From contig NZ_HG529233.1 of assembly GCF_000499525.1 (NCBI RefSeq), positions 1 to 64,000 of the forward strand: a DNA stretch of 64,000 bases. The letters run 5' to 3'. Under the pieces are notes generated by a model, which saw only the letters and a list, made by a program, of their open reading frames with translations, made no database searches and was not told the DNA's origin. The stretch comes from Faecalimicrobium dakarense (lineage in GTDB: Bacteria > Bacillota > Clostridia > Peptostreptococcales > Peptostreptococcaceae). The translations under genes and the position numbers were made by a program. Below are positions 55,074-63,102 of the stretch, piece after piece (position 1 is the first letter of the stretch; every line of letters starts with the position of its first letter).

Positions 55074-55111
55074 TAAGCTTAATACTAATTCTCAAATTAG
55101 TATTAAGCTTA
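55074..55111 (+). other. Perfect 17-bp palindrome between punA and pdp
   Basis: TAAGCTTAATACTAATT, the loop CTCA, then its exact complement. It is the longest perfect hairpin I found, yet no T run follows, so it is not a normal intrinsic terminator. It may be an RNA processing or stability element, a target for a regulator, or a cruciform. Confidence 0.75.
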
Positions 55112-55163
55112 TTGTGATTAACATAAATAATAAATTAATATAGGTGTATTAAGGAGAATTATT

Positions 55164-56489
55164 ATGAGAATGTACGATATAATAAGAAAAAAAAGAGATA
55201 ATCATGAATTAAGTAAAGCTGAAATAGAATTCTTTGTAGATAAATACTCAAAAGGGGAAATACCAGATTATCAAGCATCAGCTTTGTTAATGTCAATATA
55301 CTTAAATAAAATGAATAAAGAAGAAACTGTATATCTTACAGAAGCAATGATGAAATCTGGAGATGTAATAGATTTATCAGATATAGATGGTATAAAGGTA
55401 GATAAGCATAGTACAGGAGGAGTAGGAGATAAAACTACAATAGCATTAGCTCCACTTGTAGCAGCATGTGGTGGGCCTGTAGCAAAAATGTCAGGTAGAG
55501 GTTTAGGACACACAGGAGGGACTCTAGATAAGCTAGAAGCTATACCAGGATTTTCAATAGAAATGGAAGCTGATAAGTTTATAAAGTCAGTAAACGAGCA
55601 TAAAATAGCTGTATGCGGACAAACAGCATCTATAGCAGTAGCAGATAAGAAAATGTATGCACTAAGAGATGTTACAGCAACAGTTGATAATATATCTTTA
55701 ATAGCAGCAAGTATAATGTGTAAAAAATTAGCTTCAGGCGCTGATGCTATATTACTTGATGTAAAAACTGGAGATGGGGCATTTATGAAAACATTAGATG
55801 ACTCATTTGAATTGGCAAAGGCAATGGTTGATATTGGTTGTGGAATGAATAGAGAAACTATAGGTATGATAACAGATATGGATGAGCCACTAGGATTTGC
55901 AGTAGGAAACTCTTTAGAGGTTATAGAAGCTATAGAAACATTAAAGGGAAATGGTCCTAAAGACTTTGTTCTTCTATGTGAAACTCTAGGAGCTTATATG
56001 CTAGTTTTAGCTAAAGTTTGTGATGATTTTGAAGATGGAGTACAAAAAATAAGAGAGGCTATAAATTCAGGAGCAGCACTTGATAAATTAAGAGTATTTA
56101 TAGAAAATCAAGGTGGAGACAAAAACATAGTTGATGATTACTCATTACTTCCAACTGCTAAAAATATAGTGCCTGTGAAAGCTTTAAAATCTGGATATAT
56201 AAGCAAAATAGAGGCAGAAGAGGTTGGAATGGCAGCTATGATTTTAGGTGCAGGAAGAGAGACTAAAGAAGATATACTTGATATGGCAGCAGGAATAGTT
56301 TTAGAAAAGAAAGTTGGAGAATATGTTAATGAAGGTGATATATTAGCATATATTCACTACGATAGAGAAGATAAATTTGAAGCATCTAAAGAAAGGTTTA
56401 TGGGAGCTTATTCAATAGTAGAGGAAGAAGTAGTACCTAAAAAATTAATTTATGGTGTTGTAACTAAAAATGAAATGAAAAAATTCTAA
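55164..56489 (+). CDS. pdp: Pyrimidine-nucleoside phosphorylase
   Basis: The enzyme cleaves thymidine, deoxyuridine and uridine to base and (deoxy)ribose 1-phosphate. The 441-residue protein has the glycosyltransferase family 3 signature SGRGLGHTGGTLDKLEA, VDKHSTGGVGDKT (phosphate binding) and LPTAKN..VKALKSGYI leading to the C-terminal domain. Length and motifs fit Pdp rather than the shorter AnsP/TrpD relatives. AAGGAG precedes ATG. Confidence 0.95.
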   Translation: MRMYDIIRKKRDNHELSKAEIEFFVDKYSKGEIPDYQASALLMSIYLNKMNKEETVYLTEAMMKSGDVIDLSDIDGIKVDKHSTGGVGDKTTIALAPLVAACGGPVAKMSGRGLGHTGGTLDKLEAIPGFSIEMEADKFIKSVNEHKIAVCGQTASIAVADKKMYALRDVTATVDNISLIAASIMCKKLASGADAILLDVKTGDGAFMKTLDDSFELAKAMVDIGCGMNRETIGMITDMDEPLGFAVGNSLEVIEAIETLKGNGPKDFVLLCETLGAYMLVLAKVCDDFEDGVQKIREAINSGAALDKLRVFIENQGGDKNIVDDYSLLPTAKNIVPVKALKSGYISKIEAEEVGMAAMILGAGRETKEDILDMAAGIVLEKKVGEYVNEGDILAYIHYDREDKFEASKERFMGAYSIVEEEVVPKKLIYGVVTKNEMKKF

Positions 56490-56500
56490 AAAGTGATTAT

Positions 56501-56538
56501 AAAAAGCCTAACGTGTAAACAATAACGTTAGGCTTTTT
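56501..56538 (+). terminator. Terminator after pdp
   Basis: AAAAAGCCTAACGT / ACGTTAGGCTTTTT, a perfect 14-bp stem with a 10-base loop. Confidence 0.93.
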
Positions 56539-56624
56539 AATTGTAAGAAATTAAAAAATTCAATATAAATAAGCTTTGAAAACCATGAGCCTAGCAAAAT
56601 TTTTTATATTATAAATATATATTA

Positions 56625-56636
56625 AACAAATTTGTT
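56625..56636. repeat. AACAAATTTGTT palindrome before mltG
   Basis: A 12-base perfect palindrome, found again at 62923-62934 before the sensor gene. It lies 12 bases upstream of the mltG -35 element. It could be an operator of a shared regulator, but AT-richness makes chance possible. Confidence 0.35.
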
Positions 56637-56647
56637 CGACAATTTTA

Positions 56648-56676
56648 TTGAAAATTTTCATGCTTAGATTTATAAT
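56648..56676 (+). promoter_or_regulatory. Sigma-A promoter of mltG
   Basis: TTGAAA (56648-56653) and TATAAT (56671-56676) with a 17-base spacer. Confidence 0.82.
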
Positions 56677-56716
56677 ATAAAGGATATAAATATATGTATA
56701 AGGAGTAGAAAACTCT

Positions 56717-57775
56717 ATGGATTTTAGTAAGAATAAATGGAAAGTAGTAGGATTAACTGCCATTATATTAATAGTTTTGATCGGAATATTTGTATTTATG
56801 CAAATGGGAGCAGTTGATAAAAATAATAAAGAAAATATAGTTATAGAGATACCTCAAGGTGCAAGTGTTAGCACTATGTCTAATATATTATATGAAAATA
56901 ATCTTATAAAAAATAAGACTTTATTTAAAGTGATAGTTAAATTAAGTAATAAAGCTCCATCAATAAAGGCTGGAAAATATTTACTTAATAAAACGTATTC
57001 AAACAATGATATATTAAATATATTAGCTTCGGGTAAGACGTATAATGATGGAATCAAAGTAACTATTCCAGAAGGAGCGACATCAAAAGAAATAGTTTCA
57101 TTATTAGTAGATAAAAAGTTGGGGACTAAAGAAAATTATGAAAAGTTAATAAAAAACCCAAAGGATTTTTATAAAGAAGCTAGCTTTTTAAAAGAGGATG
57201 ATATAATTTCTTTAGAAGGATTTTTATATCCAGAAACATATTATTTTGACAAAAATGTATCGGAAAAAGAAGTACTAAACACGATGTTATTAGGATTTAA
57301 AAATGTTTATAGCGACAAACTAAAAGATAGACAAAAAGAGCTAAAAATGACTCTTGCACAAGTTGTAAACTTAGCATCAATCGTGGAAAAAGAAGCAGTT
57401 TTAGATGAAGATAGACCAACAATTGCAAGTGTATTTTATAATAGACTTGATATAAACATGCCTCTTCAATCAGATGCAACAGTACAATATATTTTTGAAG
57501 AAAGAAAAAAGATAGTAACATATAATGATTTAAAAATAAACTCTCCATATAATAGCTATAAAAATAGAGGTCTTCCACCTACACCTATAGCTAATCCAGG
57601 AATCAAATCTATAGAGGCTACATTGTATCCAGAAGACACAGAATATTTATACTTTGTGGCTAAGATGAATGGTGGAAACAATTATAGTACAAACTACGAG
57701 GACCATTTGAAATACGTTAAAGAATATAAAGATGAAAGAGATAAGTTAAGTAAAAATAAAGCTAATGAGAAATAG
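56717..57775 (+). CDS. mltG: Endolytic transglycosylase MltG
   Basis: MltG cuts nascent peptidoglycan strands at the membrane. The 352-residue protein has one membrane segment (about residues 10-30), a LysM-like domain (IEIPQGASVSTMSNIL) and the YceG domain with the catalytic Glu in ASIVEKEAVLDEDRP (about 223-237), SVFYNRL and RGLPPTPIANPG. Normal length. AAGGAG precedes ATG. First gene of a group running to udk, similar to the yrrL-yrrM-yrrN/O-udk order of Bacillus. Confidence 0.96.
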   Translation: MDFSKNKWKVVGLTAIILIVLIGIFVFMQMGAVDKNNKENIVIEIPQGASVSTMSNILYENNLIKNKTLFKVIVKLSNKAPSIKAGKYLLNKTYSNNDILNILASGKTYNDGIKVTIPEGATSKEIVSLLVDKKLGTKENYEKLIKNPKDFYKEASFLKEDDIISLEGFLYPETYYFDKNVSEKEVLNTMLLGFKNVYSDKLKDRQKELKMTLAQVVNLASIVEKEAVLDEDRPTIASVFYNRLDINMPLQSDATVQYIFEERKKIVTYNDLKINSPYNSYKNRGLPPTPIANPGIKSIEATLYPEDTEYLYFVAKMNGGNNYSTNYEDHLKYVKEYKDERDKLSKNKANEK

Positions 57776-57878
57776 ACTAAAAATTATTTAATGATAAGAT
57801 TTTAAATTATGGATTATGCTTTAGAATATTAAGGTGTAATCCTATATTAATTTTTTTGTCACTTAAGGAGTGAGTGTT

Positions 57879-58547
57879 ATGAGTAATATAGTAAATGATT
57901 TAGTAGAAGGTTATATAAGAAATACATTACAAGATAAAAGTGGACTTTTAAGAGACTTAGAAGTTTATGCAGAGGAAAATAATGTACCTATAGTTCACAA
58001 AGAAGTATCTGATTTATTAAAGGTATTATTAAAGGTACAAAAGCCTAAAAGAATATTAGAAGTTGGATGTGCAATCGGATACTCATCTATATTATTTGCA
58101 TCTACATTAGGTGAAGATGTAGAGATAATAACTGTAGAGAGAAATGAAAAGATGATAGAAAAGGCTAAAGAAAATATAAAATTAGCTGGATTTGAAAAAA
58201 ACATAACTATATTAGAAGGAGATGCTGAAGAACTATTAAACGGAGTTTCAGGTGAGTTTGATATGATCTTTTTAGACGCTGCTAAAGGTCAATATCAATT
58301 ATTCTATGATATGGTTATAGATAAATTAAAAATAGATGGTTTATTAATATCTGATAACATACTTTATAAAGGTATGGTAGCCCATGATGATTTTGTAATA
58401 AGAAGAAAAAAAACAATAGTAAAAAGAATGAGAAATTATTTAGATTATATATGCAAGTGTGATTATTTAGATACATCTCTAATACCTATAGGAGACGGTG
58501 TAGCTCTTAGTTACAAAAAAGAAGAAAGAGGTGATATAAATGCATAA
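57879..58547 (+). CDS. trmR: tRNA 5-hydroxyuridine methyltransferase TrmR (YrrM-like)
   Basis: A 222-residue SAM-dependent O-methyltransferase. VGCAIGYSSILFA is the SAM motif, IFLDAAKGQY holds metal-binding Asp, and SDNILYKG follows, all as in caffeoyl-CoA-type O-methyltransferases. Position between mltG and the U32 gene matches Bacillus YrrM, which methylates ho5U34 of tRNA. ATG 57879 sits eight bases after AAGGAG; the GTG nine bases earlier overlaps that site. Confidence 0.9.
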   Translation: MSNIVNDLVEGYIRNTLQDKSGLLRDLEVYAEENNVPIVHKEVSDLLKVLLKVQKPKRILEVGCAIGYSSILFASTLGEDVEIITVERNEKMIEKAKENIKLAGFEKNITILEGDAEELLNGVSGEFDMIFLDAAKGQYQLFYDMVIDKLKIDGLLISDNILYKGMVAHDDFVIRRKKTIVKRMRNYLDYICKCDYLDTSLIPIGDGVALSYKKEERGDINA

Positions 58548-59766
58548 AATTGAGCTTTTAGCGCCAGTATCAAACTTAGAAGAATTAAAAATAGCACTAA
58601 AGTATGGAGCAGATGCAGTTTATACAGGTGGAGAAATCTTTGGTTCTGAAACAACTTCAAGAAACTTTACAAAAGAAGAAATAAAAGAAGGTAGTGAATT
58701 TGCTCATAAATTAGGAAAGAAACTTTATGTAACAGTAAACGTAATTCCTCATAATGATGATTTTAGACAATTAGATGAATATCTACTAGAACTTCAAGAA
58801 GCTAAAGTAGATGCAATTATAATCGCTGACCCAGGAGTATTAAGTATAGTTAGAAATGTAGTTCCTAATATGGAAGTACATTTAAGTAGCCAGGCTAATA
58901 TTGCCAATTATGTAACTGCTGATTTTTGGTATAATCAAGGTGTAAAAAGAGTAACTGTAGCTAGAGAATTATCATTTAAAGAGATATCTCAAATTAGAGC
59001 CAAGACATCTTTTGATATGGATATAGAAGCATTTATGCACGGAGCTATATGTATATCTTATTCAGGTAGACGTTTAATAAGTAACTACCTAAATGGAAGA
59101 GGAGACGCTAATAATTCGCATGATTACTCAGGAAAATTAGAATATAATCTAATAGAAGAGAAAAGACAAGGTGAATATTATCCTGTTTATGAAGATAAGA
59201 GAGGAACATTTTTCTATAACTCTAAAGATTTATGCATGATAGAGTATATACCAGATTTAATAAAGACTGGTATAAACAGTTTAAAAATTGAAGGAAGAAC
59301 AAAAAATATTTATAATTTAGCTTCAATAGTTAGAGCATATAAAATGGCCATAGATGAGTTTTATAAAAATCCTGATGAATGGAAGTTTAATCCTACATGG
59401 TTAGAAGAAATAAAAAAAGGAACTAGCAGAGATTTTACAACAGGGTTTTATTTAGATGAAACTAGAGAATATGATAATGAAGACGAACAATATTTTAATA
59501 TTAATAAATATGAATTTGTTGGTTTAGTAAAAAATATTGAAAATGAGCTAGCTTTAATAAAATTAGAAGATAAAATAAATATTGGAGATGAAGTTGAAGT
59601 AATATCTCCGCTTAAAGAAACTATACCTTCTAAAATAGAACAAATATATAACGCTAATGATGAAGAAATAGAGTCAGCAGAAAAAGGACAAATTGTAAAA
59701 ATCAAATTATCACAAAATGTGGATAAGGACTGTATGTTAAGGAGAGAATCAAAAGATGAAGAATAA
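58540..59766 (+). CDS. Peptidase U32 family protein, three Fe-S cysteines missing
   Basis: A 408-residue U32 protein. In this position Bacillus has yrrN and yrrO (trhP1, trhP2), which make ho5U34 in tRNA with a [4Fe-4S] cluster. Here [26 protein letters not shown] and [15 protein letters not shown] fit, and [14 protein letters not shown] and [10 protein letters not shown] follow. Only the first cluster Cys (C171) is present; the second is Arg (R178), and His194 and Gly198 stand where the CxxxC pair is expected. So hydroxylation by the usual mechanism is doubtful unless a second homologue exists. Overlaps trmR by eight bases and udk by eleven. Confidence 0.87.
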   Translation: MHKIELLAPVSNLEELKIALKYGADAVYTGGEIFGSETTSRNFTKEEIKEGSEFAHKLGKKLYVTVNVIPHNDDFRQLDEYLLELQEAKVDAIIIADPGVLSIVRNVVPNMEVHLSSQANIANYVTADFWYNQGVKRVTVARELSFKEISQIRAKTSFDMDIEAFMHGAICISYSGRRLISNYLNGRGDANNSHDYSGKLEYNLIEEKRQGEYYPVYEDKRGTFFYNSKDLCMIEYIPDLIKTGINSLKIEGRTKNIYNLASIVRAYKMAIDEFYKNPDEWKFNPTWLEEIKKGTSRDFTTGFYLDETREYDNEDEQYFNINKYEFVGLVKNIENELALIKLEDKINIGDEVEVISPLKETIPSKIEQIYNANDEEIESAEKGQIVKIKLSQNVDKDCMLRRESKDEE

Positions 59767-60385
59767 GAAAAGACCGCTTATAATAGGGATAACAGGAGGA
59801 ACTGGATCTGGAAAAAGTACTGTCTGTAAGGCTATAATAGAGAATATACCAGAAGAAAATATAGCAATATTAGAACAAGATGCTTACTACAAAGATCAAA
59901 CTCATTTAAGTTTTGAAGATAGATTAAAAACTAATTATGATCACCCTCTTGCATTTGATAACAAGCTTCTTATAAAACATATAGAAGATTTATGCGAAGG
60001 AGAAACTGTTGAAAAACCAATATATGACTACGAACTTCACACAAGAAAGAAAAATGAGACAATAAGTATATGCCCTAAGGATATAATTATTGTTGAAGGT
60101 ATAATGATATTAGAGGATGAAGAACTAAGAGATAAATTAGATATAAAAGTATATGTAGATACTGAAGATGATATAAGAATACTTAGAAGAATTCAAAGAG
60201 ATATAAAAGAAAGAGGAAGAACTGTAGACTCTGTTATAGAACAATATTTAACTACAGTAAAGCCTGCACACGATCAATTTATAGAGCCATATAAAAAATA
60301 TGCAGATATTATAATGCCAGAAGGTGGGCAAAACGAAGTAGCCATAGATATAGTTATAACTAAAATAAGAACACAATTAAATTAA
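59756..60385 (+). CDS. udk: Uridine kinase
   Basis: Udk phosphorylates uridine and cytidine with GTP or ATP. The 209 residues show [18 protein letters not shown] (Walker A), [37 protein letters not shown] and [12 protein letters not shown], all standard. Length is normal. Starts inside the end of the U32 gene. It complements the nucleoside phosphorylases upstream. Confidence 0.97.
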   Translation: MKNKKRPLIIGITGGTGSGKSTVCKAIIENIPEENIAILEQDAYYKDQTHLSFEDRLKTNYDHPLAFDNKLLIKHIEDLCEGETVEKPIYDYELHTRKKNETISICPKDIIIVEGIMILEDEELRDKLDIKVYVDTEDDIRILRRIQRDIKERGRTVDSVIEQYLTTVKPAHDQFIEPYKKYADIIMPEGGQNEVAIDIVITKIRTQLN

Positions 60386-60399
60386 TATATATAGTATTA

Positions 60400-60440
60400 A
60401 CCCCTTAGAAATTGTCAAAAATGACAAGTATCTAAGGGGT
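60400..60440 (+). promoter_or_regulatory. Hairpin burying the ribosome binding site of the PBP gene
   Basis: ACCCCTTAGA (60400-60409) pairs perfectly with TCTAAGGGGT (60431-60440), and TTGTC pairs with GACAA inside. The right arm contains the AAGGGG Shine-Dalgarno sequence. No T run follows. It has the same design as the spoIIM hairpin. Confidence 0.72.
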
Positions 60441-60446
60441 GATTTT

Positions 60447-62117
60447 ATGTCAAGAAAAAAGGGTGTAATAGATAAAAAACTTATAAGAAGAGCTTGGAGT
60501 ATGTTTTTTATAAGTGCTATGGTGTATATATTTTTAATTTATAGATTATATGATATACAACTTAGAGATGCTAATATCTATAAAGAAAGAGTCGATAACC
60601 AAAGCTTACAAAAAGTAGATTTAAATAGTGGAAGAGGAACAATATATGATAGAAATAATAAGCCACTAACAGATGTTGAAAAAAAGCAAATAATAATAGC
60701 TGAAAAAGAAAGAATTATTAAAGACTATAATATTCGTGAACTAATAAAAGAAGTCACTAAAATGGATGAAGCAAGTATATATAAAAATATAGAAAAGCAA
60801 ATTGATTCATCAGTAGTTCAAATTGAAGTAGATAAAATGGACAGCAAAACAAAAAATAAATTAGAAGATAATGGATTAATAGTTGAAGAAAAGACATTAA
60901 GATATTCAGCAGATAAACTACTATCTCATACAATAGGATATATAAAAAGCTCAGATAAAATGGGTCAGTCAGGAGTAGAAAAAAGTATGAATGATGTACT
61001 TAGTGGGTCTAATGAAAAGTATGTGTCTGCATTTAAAGCTGGAGATTCAGGTAATACAGGTAATATAAATATATTAAAAGGTAGCATAAAAACAGTAAAT
61101 GAAAATAAAGATGCTAAGCACATTAAATTAACAATAGATAAAGATATTCAAAAAAAAGTTGAAAGTGTGTTAGACAAAGAAGAGAACCCAACAGCTGCAG
61201 TAATATCAGATGTAAATACTGGAGAAATACTATCTATGAGTTCAAGGCCAACTTTTGATCTAAATAATATATCTAAAGATAATAAAAGTGATGATGGTGA
61301 ATTTATAAATAGAGCTATACAAGCTACATATCCACCAGGATCTGTATTTAAAATAGTAGTTCTTTATGCGGCTTTTGAAAATAATATCATAGATGAAAAT
61401 TATACCTATACTTGTACTGGGCATGCAAAAATTGGAGTAAAAGGAGAGGTTTTAAATTGTAATAAGCTTGATGGCCATGGTCCTCAAACATTACAACAAG
61501 CCTTTTCTAATTCGTGTAATACAGCATTTTTAGATATAGCATTAAAAGTAGGTGAAAAGAACATAATAAAAGCTTTAAAGCAGCTTCATTTAGATGAGAA
61601 AGTAGATATAGGACTAGATGAAGAAAAGAAAAAAGATATACCTACAGATATAGCTATACGTAATTTAGCAATAGGACAAGGTGATATAGAGTTTACACCT
61701 TTACAGATAAATCAAATGACTCAAATAGTTGCCAACAATGGTACATATAAACCTTTATATATGTATGATAGCATTATAGATAATAAGAAGAATATTATCA
61801 AGGGATTTAGAGGTTCTAAGTCAGAAGAAATTATATCTCCTTATACACTAACTAGAATAAAAGAGATGATGAAAGACGTATCAAAAAATGGTACAGGTAA
61901 GATATTAAAAGATTTAAATGGAGGGTGTGGAGTTAAAACAGGAACAGCACAAAGTAGGTCAAATGGAAAAGATATAAACCATGGATGGATAACAGGATAC
62001 TATCCAGAAAATAGACCTAAGTACGCAATTACAGTATTAGTAGAAGGAAAACCTGATAAAAGTAAGTCTGCAACACCGCTATTTAAAGAGATATGCCAAA
62101 AATTAAATGAAAAATAA
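60447..62117 (+). CDS. Class B penicillin-binding protein
   Basis: A 556-residue peptidoglycan transpeptidase. It has a short cytoplasmic start, one membrane anchor (about residues 17-35), a dimerisation domain (RGTIYDRNNKPLTD, GQSGVEKSMNDVL) and the transpeptidase motifs SVFK in PPGSVFKIV (about 289-292), SNSCNTAF (SxN) and VKTGTAQS (KTG). Bacillus has pbpI (yrrR) near udk, so it may be the PbpI counterpart; shorter than SpoVD or PBP2. It is expressed behind a hairpin that covers its ribosome binding site. Confidence 0.9.
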   Translation: MSRKKGVIDKKLIRRAWSMFFISAMVYIFLIYRLYDIQLRDANIYKERVDNQSLQKVDLNSGRGTIYDRNNKPLTDVEKKQIIIAEKERIIKDYNIRELIKEVTKMDEASIYKNIEKQIDSSVVQIEVDKMDSKTKNKLEDNGLIVEEKTLRYSADKLLSHTIGYIKSSDKMGQSGVEKSMNDVLSGSNEKYVSAFKAGDSGNTGNINILKGSIKTVNENKDAKHIKLTIDKDIQKKVESVLDKEENPTAAVISDVNTGEILSMSSRPTFDLNNISKDNKSDDGEFINRAIQATYPPGSVFKIVVLYAAFENNIIDENYTYTCTGHAKIGVKGEVLNCNKLDGHGPQTLQQAFSNSCNTAFLDIALKVGEKNIIKALKQLHLDEKVDIGLDEEKKKDIPTDIAIRNLAIGQGDIEFTPLQINQMTQIVANNGTYKPLYMYDSIIDNKKNIIKGFRGSKSEEIISPYTLTRIKEMMKDVSKNGTGKILKDLNGGCGVKTGTAQSRSNGKDINHGWITGYYPENRPKYAITVLVEGKPDKSKSATPLFKEICQKLNEK

Positions 62118-62139
62118 AAAATAAATATTTATGAAACAA

Positions 62140-62168
62140 GCAATTTAAGCACTCCCTCATCATATAAT
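62140..62168 (+). promoter_or_regulatory. Possible sigma-E promoter of sigK
   Basis: CATATAAT (62161-62168) fits the sigma-E -10 consensus (CATAYAMT) completely; GCAATTT (62140-62146) about 14 bases upstream is a partial -35 match. sigK is sigma-E dependent in Bacillus and Clostridioides. Confidence 0.5.
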
Positions 62169-62201
62169 TTACAATGAGACGTCAAAAAGAGGGGGTGCTT
62201 T

Positions 62202-62851
62202 GTGACTATTCTTAAATCATTTGAAAAACCATTAACCCCTGAAGAAGAAGTTAATTATCTAACAAAATTTAAAGACGAAAAAGATGAATCTGCTAAAGAA
62301 ATTTTAATTGAAAGAAACATGAGACTAGTAGCGCATATTGCAAAAAAGTATAACAATTCTAGTGAAGATCAGGATGACCTTATATCCATAGGCACAATAG
62401 GCCTTATAAAGGCTATAGAAACGTATAAAGTTGATAAGGGAACTAGACTTGCAACGTATGCTTCTAAGTGTATTGAAAATGAGATATTAATGAGCATTAG
62501 AACAAATAAAAAAATAAAGTTCAAGTATCTCTTCAGGATCCTATAGGCATGGATAAAGAGGGTAATGAAATTAGTTTAATTGATGTATTAGGAACAGATA
62601 TTGATGATATAATAGATCAAGTAGAACTAAAGGTTCAAATATCCAAACTGTATGAACAGTTGGAAAAAATACTTACTAAGAGAGAAAAAGAAATAGTTCT
62701 CTTACGATATGGATTAACTACAAGTGGATATAAGACACAAAGAGAAATTGCGCAAAAATTAGACATATCCAGATCTTATGTATCTAGAATTGAAAAAAGA
62801 GCCCTTAAGAAGCTTAGAAAAGAGTTAAAATCAGAAAAAAGCCTTATTTAA
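62202..62851 (+). pseudogene. sigK: Sporulation sigma factor sigma-K, frame broken
   Basis: Sigma-K drives late mother-cell genes (coat, cortex, lysis). The GTG start follows GAGGGGGTG. The first part has ERNMRLVAHIAKKY, DQDDLISIGTIGLIKAIETY and YASKCIENEILM (region 2). The frame breaks at the seven-A run 62508-62514; the -1 frame continues VSLQDPIGMDKEGNEISLIDVL and region 4 (REKEIVLLRYGL, QREIAQKLDISRSYVSRIEKRALKKL). One extra A gives a normal protein of about 216 residues. There is no skin element, and no pro-sequence of the Bacillus type is seen at the N terminus. Most likely a sequencing deletion. Confidence 0.9.
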
Positions 62852-62862
62852 GGCTTTTTTTT
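62835..62862 (+). terminator. Terminator overlapping the end of sigK
   Basis: AAAAAAGCCTT / AAGGCTTTTTT with a tiny loop that contains the stop codon, then more T. Confidence 0.9.
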
Positions 62863-63102
62863 GTATGTTAATATACCTTATTTAGAGTGTATTAAAGTGT
62901 TAAAAAAGAGAATTTTTTGTTGAACAAATTTGTTTTTTCTAATCAAGAAGTGACAAAATATTCTAACGCCATGTGCTATTATAACTTATATAGTAGCAAA
63001 AACGAGTATTATCAAGACATATAAATATATATATCGTATTTAGTTAAAAATCAATTAAATTTATACTAAGCAGTAATAAATTAGAAAAGGATGGTGACTA
63101 TT
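62863..63102. other. Intergenic region between sigK and the sensor gene
   Basis: Holds the second AACAAATTTGTT palindrome (62923-62934) and an extended -10 element TGCTATTAT (62974-62982) that may start transcription of the sensor gene about 120 bases downstream. Otherwise AT-rich with no recognised structure. Confidence 0.45.

Noticed and set aside
56635-56641. Reverse 0A box just upstream of the mltG promoter
   Set aside because: Position is attractive but it is a single unsupported match, expected by chance.
8384-62851. Programmed frameshifting as the main explanation for the broken genes
   Set aside because: Three of the six sites lack a canonical heptamer, none has a clear stimulatory structure, and all are simple one-base homopolymer deficits. 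Kept only as an alternative.
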